Shown: positions 9,275-19,266 of the stretch, piece after piece
How positions within the stretch are numbered: position 1 is the first letter of the stretch
Layout of the letters: the number at the start of each line of letters is the position of its first letter
DNA from: Balamuthia mandrillaris
Taxonomy: Eukaryota; Discosea; Longamoebia; Balamuthiidae
Reading direction: 5' to 3'
Length of the DNA: 36,391 bases
Assembly: GCA_031835245.1 (NCBI GenBank)
Contig: JAVKOQ010000414.1
Span: 5,001 to 41,391 of the forward strand
Position numbers and translations under genes: made by a program
The notes under the pieces: generated by a model
The model's database searches: none
What the model was told of the DNA's origin: nothing
The model's input: the letters and a program-made list of their open reading frames with translations, nothing else

Positions 9275-10417
9275 TTAAAACTCTTAACAAAGAAGAAAGA
9301 GAAAAAAGGCGAGCAACGATGCTTACCCACAGAGAGAAACTGACATTGTTATACATATCCCCTCTTACAAATAAACACAAGGTGATGTAATCATTGTTAC
9401 AAGTAGTGACATCAGAGTAGTCATCCTAATACTTAGGTGACTAAACCATCAAAGTGTTGTTTTCTGATCTTCTAATCGCCTTGCTTCATTTGCACAAGCA
9501 GCTTAGCAGTTTGTGTGGTGTTTTTGTTTGGGATCCTATTCTCAATTTGATTTTGCCCTTTTTTCAAGGGAGATTTAATTATACTTCATGGTGATTATAA
9601 TTACTGATATTGGACCCTTTTTATTGACTGAGCTTATGACATATCTTCTGGCAACTCCTGCTTGTGACTTGGGACATGATGAGATGCTCATCCTCATCCA
9701 TGCTCAGCAGTAGCAACTAGCAGTGCTTACTGCATATTTAGTGGCTCTGGCTGTAGAGTGATGCCCTAATGACGTGCAAACGCTGCTGGAGACACAGCCA
9801 GATATTTGCTGACTTTCCCTGGTGGATGATAACGAGAAAAAGGAGGAGAAGTCTGACTGCAAGCAAGTTAGAGTCAGGATTCATGACGGTATCACCATGC
9901 ATGGTGCCTATGTGAATGCTTTTACTCTGTTAAATGTGAACCTTGGCAAACCTGAAAGGGTTAGGATGCATACAGGCATAGCCCTCCACTACAAAGAGTG
10001 CAGATAAGACAGAATGATTCCCCTTATCAGTCCCCAGCAATCATGCTGGTGCTACAGCAGAGGACCTATGTTGATGTTCCCTTGGGCAGCAAGGAAGCAG
10101 CAAGTTCTAATGAGGAACCAGAGGAAGACACACTCCCTAGGCACCAATGGCACTAGCAGCAGCAACGACTTGTTTACATTAACTGGAAGTGTTTCCAGAA
10201 GTACAACAGCACTATCAGCTTCTGTCAGTAGATCAACAGGTTCATACTCATAGAAGACCAACAAGGCATTCCCAACCATGAGCATGTTCCGTTGTCCTAC
10301 AACTCATGAACAATGCTACCAAGAAGATTGAAGATGGTGACAATGACCTCTTCTTCATCAGAAGTTGGGCCACATGTTCTGCTATTATGACAAATTTTTC
10401 AAGAAAGACAATGAGGT
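9275..10417. other. Unassigned; possibly decayed coding sequence at 9640-10260
   Basis: Between 9,640 and 10,260 the base composition becomes balanced and the plus strand reads like worn coding sequence. It includes a 61-residue frame at 9822-10007 (MDDNEKKEEKSDCKQVRVR). I recognise no domain and do not call a gene. The part from 9,275 to 9,640 shows nothing. Confidence 0.3.
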
Positions 10418-10630
10418 TGTTGATGGGAAATAACCCTGCATATCAAGAAAGGGATGGCATAAAAGCAACTCTGGGTTTATTTACATTAAAAAGGGGTGTT
10501 GACCAAAGTGTGTGCTTTGAATGTGTCATGAGGAAAAGGGGAAAATAAAAAGGGTGAGAAAATTTGGAAGTATCCAAGGAGGAGTGTCGACAAGAAGTCA
10601 TAATGAAAGAAATGGATTTCCTTTCCAAAG
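10418..10630 (-). repeat. B3 gypsy 3' LTR
   Basis: About 213 bp. The outer end TGTTGATGGGAAATAACCCT is shared with 36346-36391. The inner part matches the old B-type LTR at 2955-3050 in reverse (TATCCAAGGA, GACAAGAAGTCA). The inner boundary is approximate. Confidence 0.65.
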
Positions 10631-10718
10631 AGAACTAATGCTGTTTGTGATTGTTTCTTGGGGTACTTCTTCCCTCAGTAGGTGGTAACAGGTTGCTGAG
10701 AGCTGAAGTCCTTAGCTG

Positions 10719-10856
10719 TGTGATAAGGCTGGTGAGGGAACAACCCAACGGATACCAACTCGTTGTGTGCAGGGAAAAGACCTTTAATAGAATGAAAGAA
10801 AGAAATATATATACAAGGAGAGATAGGGATAGGTATTATGGGAGAGTGGTATAACA
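10719..10856 (+). repeat. Family D solo LTR-like repeat with perfect 4-bp target duplication
   Basis: This is 138 bp, TGTGATAAGG to GTATAACA, with GCTG on both sides (10715-10718 and 10857-10860). The TG...CA ends and short direct flanks are those of an LTR inserted by an integrase. It is far shorter than the other LTRs here. No coding element of this family is visible. Confidence 0.85.
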
Positions 10857-10860
10857 GCTG

Positions 10861-11185
10861 CAACCCAAGAGTTACTTGAATTGGGTTATCCTTTCCATTT
10901 CACGAAATAGTAGTGATCAGAAGGTGGGCCGTCATGGCTGAGGACCTTTTCAACTTCAAAGTGCTTATCTTTGAAAGGAGTGTCAGGATCCACAGGTTTG
11001 AGAGCACTTGACAGAACCTTGTCAGGGAGTATGTTGCCAGTGATGTCGTGAAGAACTTAGACTCCATTATCAGTGCAGTGGTGGATGATGAAGGGATCAA
11101 GAAATTTGGGATCAGTTTTGGAGTTTGCTGACGAGTTTTTCAGCATCACCTTGTTCCCAGGAGAGAAGTAGATAACATGTTCTAA
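10861..11185 (-). pseudogene. B3 integrase C-terminus and chromodomain (fossil)
   Basis: The minus strand resembles the C-terminal part of the element B integrase (19620-20060). The first block is FSPGNKVMLKNSS then DPKFLDPF, matching FKPGDTVMLRHSA and DPKYLGPF of B. Next come DITGNILPDKV and then the chromodomain block FEVEKVLSHDGP and FVKWKG. Such chromodomains bind modified histone H3 and steer integration into heterochromatin in chromoviruses. The N-terminal parts of the element are not here. It is a fossil. Confidence 0.75.
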
Positions 11186-11734
11186 ACAAAAAAGGGACTA
11201 TTTATCTAAAATTATTTTTGATAAATATTTATTAATTATTTTTAAAAGTAAATAATAAATATTTTTATGTTGAAAAAAAAACATTTGAAATTAATTTTGT
11301 TAATAATTTTTGTGTTCATAGTTATTGAATATCAAATATTTATAATGTTAATAAAAAATATAAAAAAAGTTATCCAATGGTGTTCATTTTGTTTAAAAAA
11401 AGAGAAAAACTTGTTACTAGTAAATTTAAAAAAATGTTTGTGAAGCTTGATTTAATAAAGGAAACAAAAAAGTGAACAAAAGAAAGTGTATTTTAAATGA
11501 AAACAAGAAAACAATAAAGAATCTTTAGTATTGCTTAAAAGATAACAAAAAAAACACTTAACTTGTCACTAACTTTATTAATATGTAAAGTATTATCCCT
11601 TTTGATAACATTTGTGTATGAAACAAGTCAAGGCTTTTATGTATAACACTGAGCTGGGCCAAAATACCAGTTTTTATAATATTGCCTAAGATACAAATGG
11701 TAAAACCTTCAAAGAAAATACTACTAGTGTAGTT
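11186..11734. other. AT-rich stretch, no gene seen
   Basis: Bases 11,200-11,560 are dominated by A and T with homopolymer runs. The only open frame (minus, 11558-11743) has no family resemblance. I see no repeat of the other families. Confidence 0.5.
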
Positions 11735-12122
11735 TGTTGGCAACTGCTAACATAACCAACTCTTTTCTCGTCATTCTTCCTTCTTTCTTTCTCTTCGGTC
11801 TTTTTCTGCCGATAATCGACATCACCTCTTCAATCAATCTTCTCAACATCGAAGATCAACTCGTTGTTTCCAGTCTTTTCCCCTGAAGTTTCTTCAAGCT
11901 CAGAAATTGAGAATTGGCAATTTCGCTGACAAACCCTCGATCTCTGGCCCTTAAGGTTCCCTTCCTAACTATAAATTGGTTCTTCTTTCATTTTCTTCAC
12001 TCGAGGTTGCAGTTCACAAACAGAGGACAAACACACACACAATCACACACTTATCTTTTCTCTTTCATGTATTAAATTACATTGGGCTCTCATCACTCTG
12101 TTGTTTCTTTTCTTGGTTCTAG
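11735..12122 (+). repeat. Diverged Co2-related LTR
   Basis: It starts TGTTGGCAACTGCTAACA, like the Co2 LTR, and keeps the order of its landmarks: CTAACTATAAATTGG, the CACACAC region near 12,030, TGTATTAAATTACATT and CTTGGTTCTAG. Between them it differs greatly from 5599-5989, so it is a separate subfamily. Downstream, at 12,150-12,260, a worn plus-strand stretch reads ITMKLTDECHH, faintly like the start of copia Gag. That would make this a 5' LTR, but the support is weak. Confidence 0.65.
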
Positions 12123-12404
12123 AAAGAGAAAAGAACACAAACAATTAGAAGAATGAGGAGTGCTAGTACTTCCATCAGTGTCATAACCATGAAGCTCACT
12201 GATGAATGCCATCATAAAGAAATAAAGGATTGGCAGATCGCTGCTTGCTTCCATCGGTGTCCAGTTGGATTTTTGTCGACATAAGCAAAAAGAAAAAAGG
12301 AGAAAAAGGGAAGAAGAAAATAGGAAACAAACTTCAGTTGTCTGCTGCTTGCTACAAACTTCAAGTTGGCGAGGTAATCTTTTTCTGCAAGCTATATGTG
12401 TGCG
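12123..12404. other. Stretch between Co2-like LTR and minisatellite
   Basis: This holds the possible copia Gag scrap noted for 11735-12122, then an A/G-rich run near 12,285-12,330. Nothing firm is visible. Confidence 0.3.
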
Positions 12405-13058
12405 CTTTCGTTTTTCTTCAATCTGTGCACTTCCTATAAATCATTTTCTCTCCGCCATCTTTTTGTTTTTCTTCAATCTGTGCATGTGTATGCACTTTCT
12501 CAAATCACTTTCTCTCCCCCATTTTTTTGTTTTTCTTCAATCTGCACACACATGTGCACTTCCTATAAATCTTTTTTTTCCTCATTGCTTCAGTCTGCGC
12601 ACATGTGAGCACTTGTTATAAATCATTTTCTCTCCTCATCTTCACTCTGCGCACGTGTATGCACTTCTAACAAATCATTTTCTCTTTCCTCATCTTCGAT
12701 CTGTGCACATGTGTGCACTTCTAATAAATCATTTTCTCTTCCCCATCTTTTTGTTTTTCTTCAATCTGCACACATGTGCGCTCTTCCAACAAATCATTTT
12801 TCTTCATCTTTTTGTTTTTCTTCAATCTGTACGCACTTCCAATAAATCATTTTTCTTCATCTTTTTGTTTTTCTTCAATCTGTACATGCATGCGCACTTC
12901 CAACAAATCATTTCCTCTTCCACATTTTTTTGTTATTCTTTGATTTGCACATATGTGCACACTTCCTCTAAATCATTGTCTTTCCCCATCTTTTTGTTTT
13001 TCACTACCAACAAATCATTTTCTTTCAATTTGTACATGTGGGCACACTTTTAACAAAT
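12405..13058. repeat. Minisatellite, about 11 units of 50-66 bp with palindromic cores
   Basis: Each unit holds TTTTTCTTCAATCTG, then an alternating purine-pyrimidine core such as CACATGTGTGCAC, then CTTCNAANAAATCATTTTC and a CCCCATC-like end. Unit starts lie near 12,412, 12,462, 12,527, 12,590, 12,643, 12,696, 12,752, 12,812, 12,866, 12,930 and 12,992. Units vary in length and sequence, so the array is not new. Open frames across it are products of the repeat and are not genes. Confidence 0.85.
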
Positions 13059-13345
13059 GTTGATAACACAAAGCCAACACCTCTTTGACAGCAACAAGAC
13101 TTCATTGGATGAAGGCCAAACTAGTCATTGGTTCTAACCTTTCTTTCAACAGCTCTATTGCCCTTTCCTCTTTTCTTTCACAAGTGTCATGACTACTCAT
13201 TCATGGCACTCAAGTGCCAGTGCTTACATTTTCCTTTCTTTCCTTTTCACCTTTTCCCTTTCTCTTGGTATACTTTCAAGCAATGACAAAGATTCCTTCT
13301 TGTTGTCTTTGTTCTTTCTAGAATACGTTACCCTTCACAAACACT
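13059..13345 (+). repeat. Decayed family C LTR
   Basis: The start TGTTGATAACACAAAGCC and the later run TATACTTTCAAGCAATGACA, GATTCCTTCTTGTTGTCTTTG match family C landmarks in order. The middle is longer than in other copies and poorly matched. The boundaries are approximate. Confidence 0.45.
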
Positions 13346-14109
13346 TTAACTGCAAGTCAAGAATGAGAGAGTACTTAGAAAAGAAATGTGTTGATGGAAG
13401 CAAGAAAGAAGGATACATTTAATACTACTTCCTGCAATGCAAAAAAAGATTCAGAAGTAACATAGAGAACTGAAGGAAGAGTTTAAGGTTAGCAACTTAG
13501 TACTCATTCACTCCAAGATGATGTCAATTGGTGAGTCAAAGAAACTTTGATGTAGTTGAAAAGGAGGACCTTATAAGATTATTAAAATCTGTTCTCCACA
13601 AACAATCAACACACAGAAAAGCAGTATTTTGATTATTAGTAGAGATCCCCTTTTTTTATGCTTTCTTTCATTTTATTAAAGGTCTTTTGCTACATTCTTC
13701 AAGTTGGTGCAGTTAGGTTGTTTCTTTATCAGTCTTATTATAGTCATTTTAAATACATGCTTTTATTGTTTTTTTTTTGAATTCATTTTTTGTTTTATTG
13801 GTTATTTTAATTTGTTAAGTAGTTGCATGAGTGATATAATATAATTAAAAATAAAGTTGTATTCATTAAATAATGAGATTTTGTTTTAAAATGGTATTAT
13901 TTATTTTAAATATTTTTTTTGTAAATTGAATTGTTTTCTATTATAATAAAATCCATTGTTGTATTATTTATGAAAATTATTTATTTATCTTTGAAAAAGA
14001 ATTTAAGAGTAGTATATTTATTTTTATGTCCTTTGAAATTATTTTTGAATATAATAATTTTCTTTTGAAAAATAATTAAATATTATTTTTTGTGAATATT
14101 TTGATAGGA
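13346..14109. other. AT-rich stretch, no gene seen
   Basis: From about 13,730 to 14,110 the sequence is very AT-rich with T and A runs. I find no coding family or RNA gene. Confidence 0.5.
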
Positions 14110-14790
14110 GAAAAAATAATTTCCAAAAAGGGGCGCCCTTTTTTGTTTAGAACCTGTTAGATGTTCTTGTTGTTGGTGTTGAAGTGTTTTTCTCTGTTGG
14201 CGGAGTATTTGGCAACCTTTTTGTAGATGAAGGAGTAGACTATTTGAAGTATGACCTTGATGAACAGTCATTGTGAATGTTGGGTCAGAAGTAACCTTCC
14301 TTAAGAACGTTGTTAAGAAGGCTTTCAGTGTCTTCATGGCTGATAAAGTGGAGTTGTTCCAAGATTTGTTGATGTTCATTAGGTGGAGGAACTGTTTTGC
14401 TGAGAAGGTCCTTGACAAAGTCATTTAATATATGTAAGAAAGCTGAGAGTTGGCTGTCATCAAGTTTGATGTTGTTGATTTTGAGTTTCAAGGCCAGAGT
14501 TATGGTATTCTGAGGAACTTGAGGAACATTCAGCAGTATATTGCTGAGAATGGAAGGAGTATATAACTGTGAAAGGGAGTCTTCCAACACCATGCAGAGA
14601 AGTATCGGTGTCAGCATGAAAGGGTTTGTCCCAATCTGGTGCACTTAGGATGGTTAGACTGGTGATGATGTGCTTGAAAGTACCAAGTGCTTGTTGACAG
14701 TCATTATTCCAATAAGGTCGGATATCAGGGACATTCTGGAGAGGCTCAAGGGGTGCTGCGATCTCATTGTCAGCTGTGATATGCTGAAGA
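14110..14790 (-). pseudogene. B-like Ty3/gypsy RNase H and integrase zinc-domain fragment (fossil)
   Basis: The minus strand resembles element B in order. First is the reverse transcriptase to RNase H joint (APLEPLQNVPDIRPYW against APLDALCNVPDVQPFW of B). Then comes the RNase H start (PFHADTDTSLHGVG), DSLSQLYTPS (B: DALSRLYSP), and the integrase N-terminal zinc domain region (LEQLHFISHEDTESLLNNV and KEGYF). It is well diverged from B, so it is an old relative. It is a fossil with several breaks. No LTR is attached on either side. Confidence 0.75.
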
Positions 14791-15690
14791 AATTGGGCCT
14801 CAAAATAAGTAATGCTTCTTCTTTGCCTCTTAATAATGATTCTAATGTTATGACTCCTGAGCAATATCATGAAAAGTCTTTTCCTCCATCCAGGCAGCAA
14901 CATATCATTAATACTATTCAAAACTTCTTGGATTCTCTTCTCCTCTAACTCAAGCTGTTTTGCATCGTTAGTAAAATACCAACTCTATTCTACTAATTCA
15001 TATTAGGTCTCTTCCTGGACCCTCAGCTTCTTCTTTTTCATATTTTTTCCTTCTTTTCCATTTCTCCTTTTCTCTTCTCAGTGTATTCTAAAGCAATGAT
15101 GGAGATTCCCTCTTGTTGTTTTTCTTTCTTTCTTCTGGAATACACTCCTTTTTAATCATTTGTTCCTTTCTTTTGTTAAGTTCACACAGTTTCATCCTAG
15201 CCATTCCTAAAAAGGATACTTTTGATCAATTAACTATTATACACCTTTGTGTAGAACCTTGAACTATCCATTCTGTTTTGTGAATGACATTTACATTATC
15301 CCTTCTGACTTGACATTGTGAAACGTGTTGCTGGTTTCTTTGTGGTTTCTTCATTAGATTGTATGTGGTCCTTCAATAAAATCCTCATTGCTCCTAAAGA
15401 CCAGCTCAAACTTACCTTCATGCAGCAAGGCAAGTGTTGGTTGTTTTGTAGTGTTGCTTTTGGTATCAAGACAGTTTCCTTATATATGCAATGTCTAATG
15501 TTTGTCATTTTCAATAAACTGTGTCATTGTTCTATTCACTATATTGATAACTGTTTAATAGATACCAAGTTATCTCTTTTTCTCAATGATTATATTCATG
15601 ATCTTTATGCTACTATTTCTGCTCACATTAATTGGCACCTTTATCTTTGAACTAAGAAATATCATTTGGCTTCATTCTGATCAGGCTTGT
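14766..15690 (+). pseudogene. B-like Ty3/gypsy protease-to-reverse-transcriptase fragment (fossil), with a family C LTR inside
   Basis: The plus strand first reads a post-protease block (SCDMLKKLGLKISNAS). From 15,310 it reads reverse transcriptase matching B: SSLDCMWSF (B: SSLDLVWSF), KDQLKLTF (B: HQIKLTF) and the polymerase region HYIDNCLIDT (B: HYIDDCLVFS). It faces away from the minus-strand fragment at 14110-14790, and the two meet near 14,766-14,800. A decayed family C LTR (14966-15188) lies between the two coding blocks. It is an old, broken fragment. Confidence 0.72.
14966..15188 (+). repeat. Decayed family C LTR inside a gypsy fossil
   Basis: It shares family C landmarks in order: GTTAGTAAAATACCAAC, TCCTGGACCCTCAGC, TCTCAGTGTATTCTAAAGCA and GGAATACACTCC. 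The ends are worn and no target duplication is visible. Confidence 0.65.
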
Positions 15691-15763
15691 TAAATTCATT
15701 ATTTGTTAACATGCTAGCCCTTGATTGAAAAGCATCTCTGATCACCTGTTGGCTTGAGCATTT

Positions 15764-15865
15764 TCAACAACAATACACTTAAAAACACACTCGTTTTCTT
15801 TTTCTTATTAAATACATTTAGCTCTCATATTACTCTTTGTTCCTGTTTATGCTCAGGTTTTAACA
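15764..15865 (+). repeat. Family Co2 LTR, 3' scrap
   Basis: CAACAACAATACACTT, then TTTTCTTTTTCTTATTAAAT and TATGCTCAGGTTTTAACA match the last ~100 bp of the Co2 LTR and the copy ending at 3646. The rest of the LTR is not present. Confidence 0.7.
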
Positions 15866-16120
15866 CTGTTTTCATTTTACAACAGGTTTATAATGAATGT
15901 TAAGTATTATTTCTAATCATTTAAGGAAAAAGTTGGTGTTGTGTTGACTAGAATTAAACTCAAGTAATCTATGATGCAATTGTAGATAAAGGTGCAATGC
16001 TCTTACTCAGGGTTTTTCTAGGATCTGTCAAAAGGAAGAAAAGAGAAAAAGAAGAGAGAACAAAGAGGCTGAGAAGGATATAAAACAAGCAATGAAGCAC
16101 TATGAGGTAAACAACATTGT
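15866..16120. other. Unassigned, left flank of a solo LTR
   Basis: A purine-rich run (AAGAGAAAAAGAAGAGAG) lies near 16,040. No gene or repeat is recognised. Confidence 0.4.
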
Positions 16121-16378
16121 TGTCATGTGGCATGATCTTGGTCTGATTGATAGGATGACATCACCCAGCCAATCAACAGAATCTCTAAGTATTGCGTTAC
16201 CACAGGAGAAGGGAAAAGAGGGAAAAAGGAGAGAATAACAGAATTAGAGAGAGAAACTGTACACACGAAGCAGGTCTTTCTAATAAGAGCAAACTAAGAA
16301 CCACTCCAATTTTATCTCTTCTTTGTGAGTGTTGTGAGAAAGAAAGGGATTGGCATGACCCAGGGCCGGGTTGTGATA
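16121..16378 (+). repeat. Family A solo LTR with perfect 4-bp target duplication
   Basis: This is 258 bp, the reverse complement of the A LTRs at 16897 and 27953. It starts TGTCATGTGGCATGAT and ends GGGCCGGGTTGTGATA. TTGT flanks both ends (16117-16120 and 16379-16382). It carries no internal sequence, so two LTRs of one insertion recombined to leave this one. Confidence 0.9.
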
Positions 16379-16380
16379 TT

Positions 16381-16610
16381 GTAACTGGAGACAAAGAGGA
16401 CTTATCATCAAAGCACAGCAGGAGAGTTATCAAAAAAGACCTGCAGATCTTGGCCAGGAACACATCTTTCACAAGAATATAGCATATAACTAAGTTCCCC
16501 AAGCCATGCAAAATGCTAAGCATAGATCAGTATTGAAGCTCAAAGGATTAGGCCTTGGTCAAACAGCATTGCTCAATTCAGAAGGAGTCACCATTGAATG
16601 TATGAGAAAC
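16381..16610. repeat. Old unnamed repeat, inverted copy of 8245-8510
   Basis: In reverse it shares GGCCTAATCCTTTGAGCTTC, TTCCTGGCCAAGATCTG and TTTTTGATAACTCTC with 8245-8510. The A solo LTR at 16121 landed at its edge. Minus-strand frames in it (such as DVFLAKICRSFLITLL) have no recognised family. Confidence 0.6.
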
Positions 16611-16892
16611 GAATCATCAACAAGTTGATTAATAGTGTTTTTCTTTGCTATGCTTTGTGATTATTGCTATTGTGTTTATTATGAAGCATTTATCATCAAA
16701 TGGTTTGACTTATCCAAAAAATATTGAAATTTAAGTATAGAACCATGAAAAAAACAAAGAAAGATAGATAGAAATGAAACTTTTTTAATTAAATAGAAGA
16801 AAATGAGCGTGTTTATGGGTACATTCTTATTTGAGTTCTTTCTTTTGTTATATAAAAAGAAAAGAAAAGAAGAAGTATTTATTGTTGAAAAG
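16611..16892. other. AT-rich flank, no gene seen
   Basis: This AT-rich sequence lies left of element A and ends in the target site CATA (16893-16896). Nothing else is recognised. Confidence 0.5.
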
Positions 16893-16896
16893 CATA

Positions 16897-17153
16897 TGTC
16901 ACAACCCGGCCTTGGGTTGGGCCAATCCCTTTCTCTCGCACAACGCTCACAAGGAGAGATAAGATTGGGATGGTTCTTGGTTTGCTCTTATTAGAAAGAC
17001 CTGCTTCGTGTGTACAGTTTCTCTCTCTAATTCTGTTATTCTCTCCTTTTTCCCCCTTTTCCCTTCTCCTGTGGTAACGCAATACTTAGAGATTCCGTTG
17101 ATTGGCTGGGTGATGTCATCCTATTGATCAGGCTGAGATCGTGCTGTGTGACA
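16897..17153 (-). repeat. Element A LTR, 3' copy
   Basis: 257 bp with inverted ends TGTCACA...TGTGACA. CATA lies directly to its left. It pairs with 27953-28209. Confidence 0.95.
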
Positions 17154-17167
17154 TCCTTCTTCACTTT
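17154..17167 (-). other. Element A polypurine tract
   Basis: On the minus strand AAAGTGAAGAAGGA ends exactly at the start of the 3' LTR, where plus-strand DNA synthesis is primed. Element A3 has GTGGAGAAGGA in the same place (35881-35891). Confidence 0.75.
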
Positions 17168-17276
17168 TGAGCCAACAACAACACTTGTTGGCTTGAAAGT
17201 CAATGTCACAGCATTGGCTTGTCCATCCCCATGGATCTTCTCCACTTTCAAGCCTCTTCTCCATTCATGCCATGTA

Positions 17277-17640
17277 TTAGTCAACTTCTTTCTCCTTGCC
17301 CTTTGCCTGTTTGCTTTTCTCGTTGTTGCTGCTTGGCCGTTGCCTCAAAAACTCCACCAGTAGGTTGTCACAGTGCAGATTTTGTTCTTTCACCCAATGG
17401 TTGTGCCACAGAGTGTATCCTTTCCATTTGATGAGGTACTCCACTCCATCTTCTCCATTTCTCATGTCCTTGATGGCCTCCACTTCATATTCTTCTCCAT
17501 CTGTTCCTTGTGTTTCTTCTTCTATTGCTACTTCTTGATTCTGCTGTTCTGGGGGGAATTGCCTTCCTTCAATTCGTTTGCTTTTAGTCCTTTTCATCAC
17601 CGTTTTGCAAGCCGTCTCTTCTTTGGTTCTGTTCTAGTTA
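17277..17640 (-). pseudogene. Element A chromodomain (C-terminal end of pol)
   Basis: The frame holds EEYEVEAIKDMRNGEDGVEY, then LIKWKGYTLWHNHWVKEQNL: the chromodomain pattern of a first beta strand, KWKGY and a tryptophan-containing strand before the helix. The upstream side is rich in Glu and Lys (EVAIEEETQGTDGEEY). Chromodomains at the end of gypsy integrases recognise methylated histone tails. The same domain is kept in the relatives at 30426-30647 and 35493-35738. Confidence 0.85.
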
Positions 17641-17709
17641 GTTTATGAGCTGGCTGGTTCTTCTCTGCTTCTTTTTCTTCTTCTATTTCTTTTTCTTCTT
17701 TCGTTTTTG

Positions 17710-18960
17710 CTAAGGGTGGTGCTTCCATCCTTCTCCTGGACAAAGAGTCGCTTGATTCTTGGACGCAACAGGAAGCGCCTTACTTCCACCTTTCAGCCCG
17801 TCATATTTATGAAATAGCTTCAAACGGTTGGGATGAACGACTTGGCAATTGTCAGCATTGGCGCAGCTTTGAATGTGGTAGTTGAGGTTGGAAAGAACCT
17901 CAATAACCTTGTATGGGCCATGCCAACAGCGTTGCAGCTTATGGGTGTGTTTCTTTCCAGTAGGCGTCACAAAGAGCATGACCTCTGTGCTGAGGGGAAG
18001 GCTGGTGCTGCTGACCTGCCTGTTGTAGAGGAGCTTACTATGGGTGCCAGCCTTATGGATCTCTTCTGCAACGTGGGATCGTGCAGTTTCCAACCGCTCT
18101 ATCATGTCATGGCTGCCATCCTTGGCAGAGCCCAGTTGAGCAGCAAGGCAAAACTGAACATCAACAGGAAATGTGGGATTGTGGCTGAACACAAGGAAGA
18201 AGGGGGTGGTGCCTGTAGTTTTGTGCACAGTGTTCTGATAGGCACAAAGGACATATGGCAGAAACTCGTCCCAGTTGGTTTGCTCCTCCCGAACATACAT
18301 GGAGAGCATGGCTTGCAGTGTAGAGTTGAAGCGTTCCACTTGACCGTCTGTTTGGGGATGGTACGGTGTGGTGAAGTGCTTCTGGACGCACAGCAGCTCG
18401 TTGATGTGGTGAAGCAGCTTGCTGGTGAACTGCTTGCCATGGTTGCTAAGCAGAATGCTAGGTGCTGTGTGGTGGCACAGGATTTGCTCAACGAATAAGT
18501 GGGCTACGGTATGTGCTTTCTGGTCAGGCATAGGAAAGGATTCCACCACTTTGAGAAGTAGTCAGTGAAGGACAGGATATAACAGTTCCTGGAGTTGGTG
18601 GTAGGGAGAGGTCCCATAATGTCCATACTGACATGCTGCCAAATGTAGTCCGTCTGGATGGGCTGCATGGGGGCCTGAAGTGTTTTGGCAGGCCACTTAC
18701 GTTGCTGACATGGCACACAGCTTTCGACCCAGTGCCGGACGTCCTGTCACATGGATGGCCACCAGTAGAGGTCTTGCATGCGCTCAAACGTGCGCTGCTG
18801 GCCCATGTGCGCAGACAGAGGCTCATCATGGTAGAAGGTGAGGAGCTCTTCCTGGAGGGTGGTGGGCACCACTAACTGGGTGCGGGTGTGCATGCGAATG
18901 GAAGAAGATGAACTGGTGGGCCACCATAAGTGGCCTGATGAGCACACATGGAGGCAGCCA
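17710..18960 (-). pseudogene. Element A integrase (fossil)
   Basis: From right to left comes the zinc-binding H2C2 region (FYHDEPLSAHMGQQRTF, LYWWPSM, then SCVPCQQRK near 18,700) and a core start (HVSMDIMGPLPTT near 18,620). The second core block is QFTSKLLHHINELL near 18,420. The third is PYHPQTDGQVERFNSTLQAM near 18,320. The C-terminal GPY-type module holds LQRCWHGPYKVIEVL near 17,900. The enzyme would insert the DNA copy into the genome. It is a fossil. Confidence 0.88.
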
Positions 18961-19266
18961 CAAACTCCTTATACTTGTCTGGCTCTGGAAATGGCTCATT
19001 ACCAAGGCACTCGTTGTAGGCAGCAGCAATAACTTCGACTTTGGTGAGGGACTGAAAACTGACCAGTGCTGTATCCGCTAGCAAAAGACCATTGCCAAAG
19101 AGAACAAAGGGAGGCCGGCTGAGTGCATCAGTGTTCTGGTGCTTCTTGCCTGTGTGAAGAACAATCTGAAAGTCATACGCCTGGAGCTCCATGCACCACC
19201 GTGTTAGCTGTGTGCTGTCAGACCAACTGTGCAACAACCAGAGCAACGCATGATGATCAGTGACAA
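18961..19266 (-). pseudogene. Element A RNase H, second part (fossil)
   Basis: VTDHHALLWLLHSWSDSTQL, followed by RWCMELQAYDFQIVLHTGKK, is the C-terminal half of a gypsy RNase H and its tether (HQNTDALSRPPF near 19,120). The first half lies at 25050-25340, on the other side of element B. The intact order is visible in the relative at 33300-33720, which shows that B landed within this domain. Confidence 0.88.

Larger units (their letters stand above)
10418..11185 (-). mobile_element. B3: 3' end of a chromodomain Ty3/gypsy element (fossil)
   Basis: The right part (10861-11185) encodes an integrase C-terminus and chromodomain related to element B. The left part (10418 to about 10,630) is an LTR related to the B LTR. 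It starts TGTTGATGGGAAATAACC, contains TATCCAAGGAGGAGTGTCGAC and ends near TTTCCAAAG. A family D repeat (10719-10856) is inserted between them with a perfect target duplication. The same LTR start appears at 36346, so B3 has at least two copies here. This copy is broken and represents only the 3' end. Confidence 0.7.

Noticed and set aside
12230-13053. Several Phe- and Leu-rich frames that look like membrane proteins
   Set aside because: They are readings of the minisatellite (TTTTTCTTCAATCTG units). The repeats, not coding pressure, keep them open.
12405-13058. CRISPR-like array
   Set aside because: Units are diverged, contiguous and lack unique spacers between identical repeats. This is a eukaryotic minisatellite.
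17833-18498. A 221-residue plus-strand frame
   Set aside because: It lies opposite the element A integrase and is a shadow of it.
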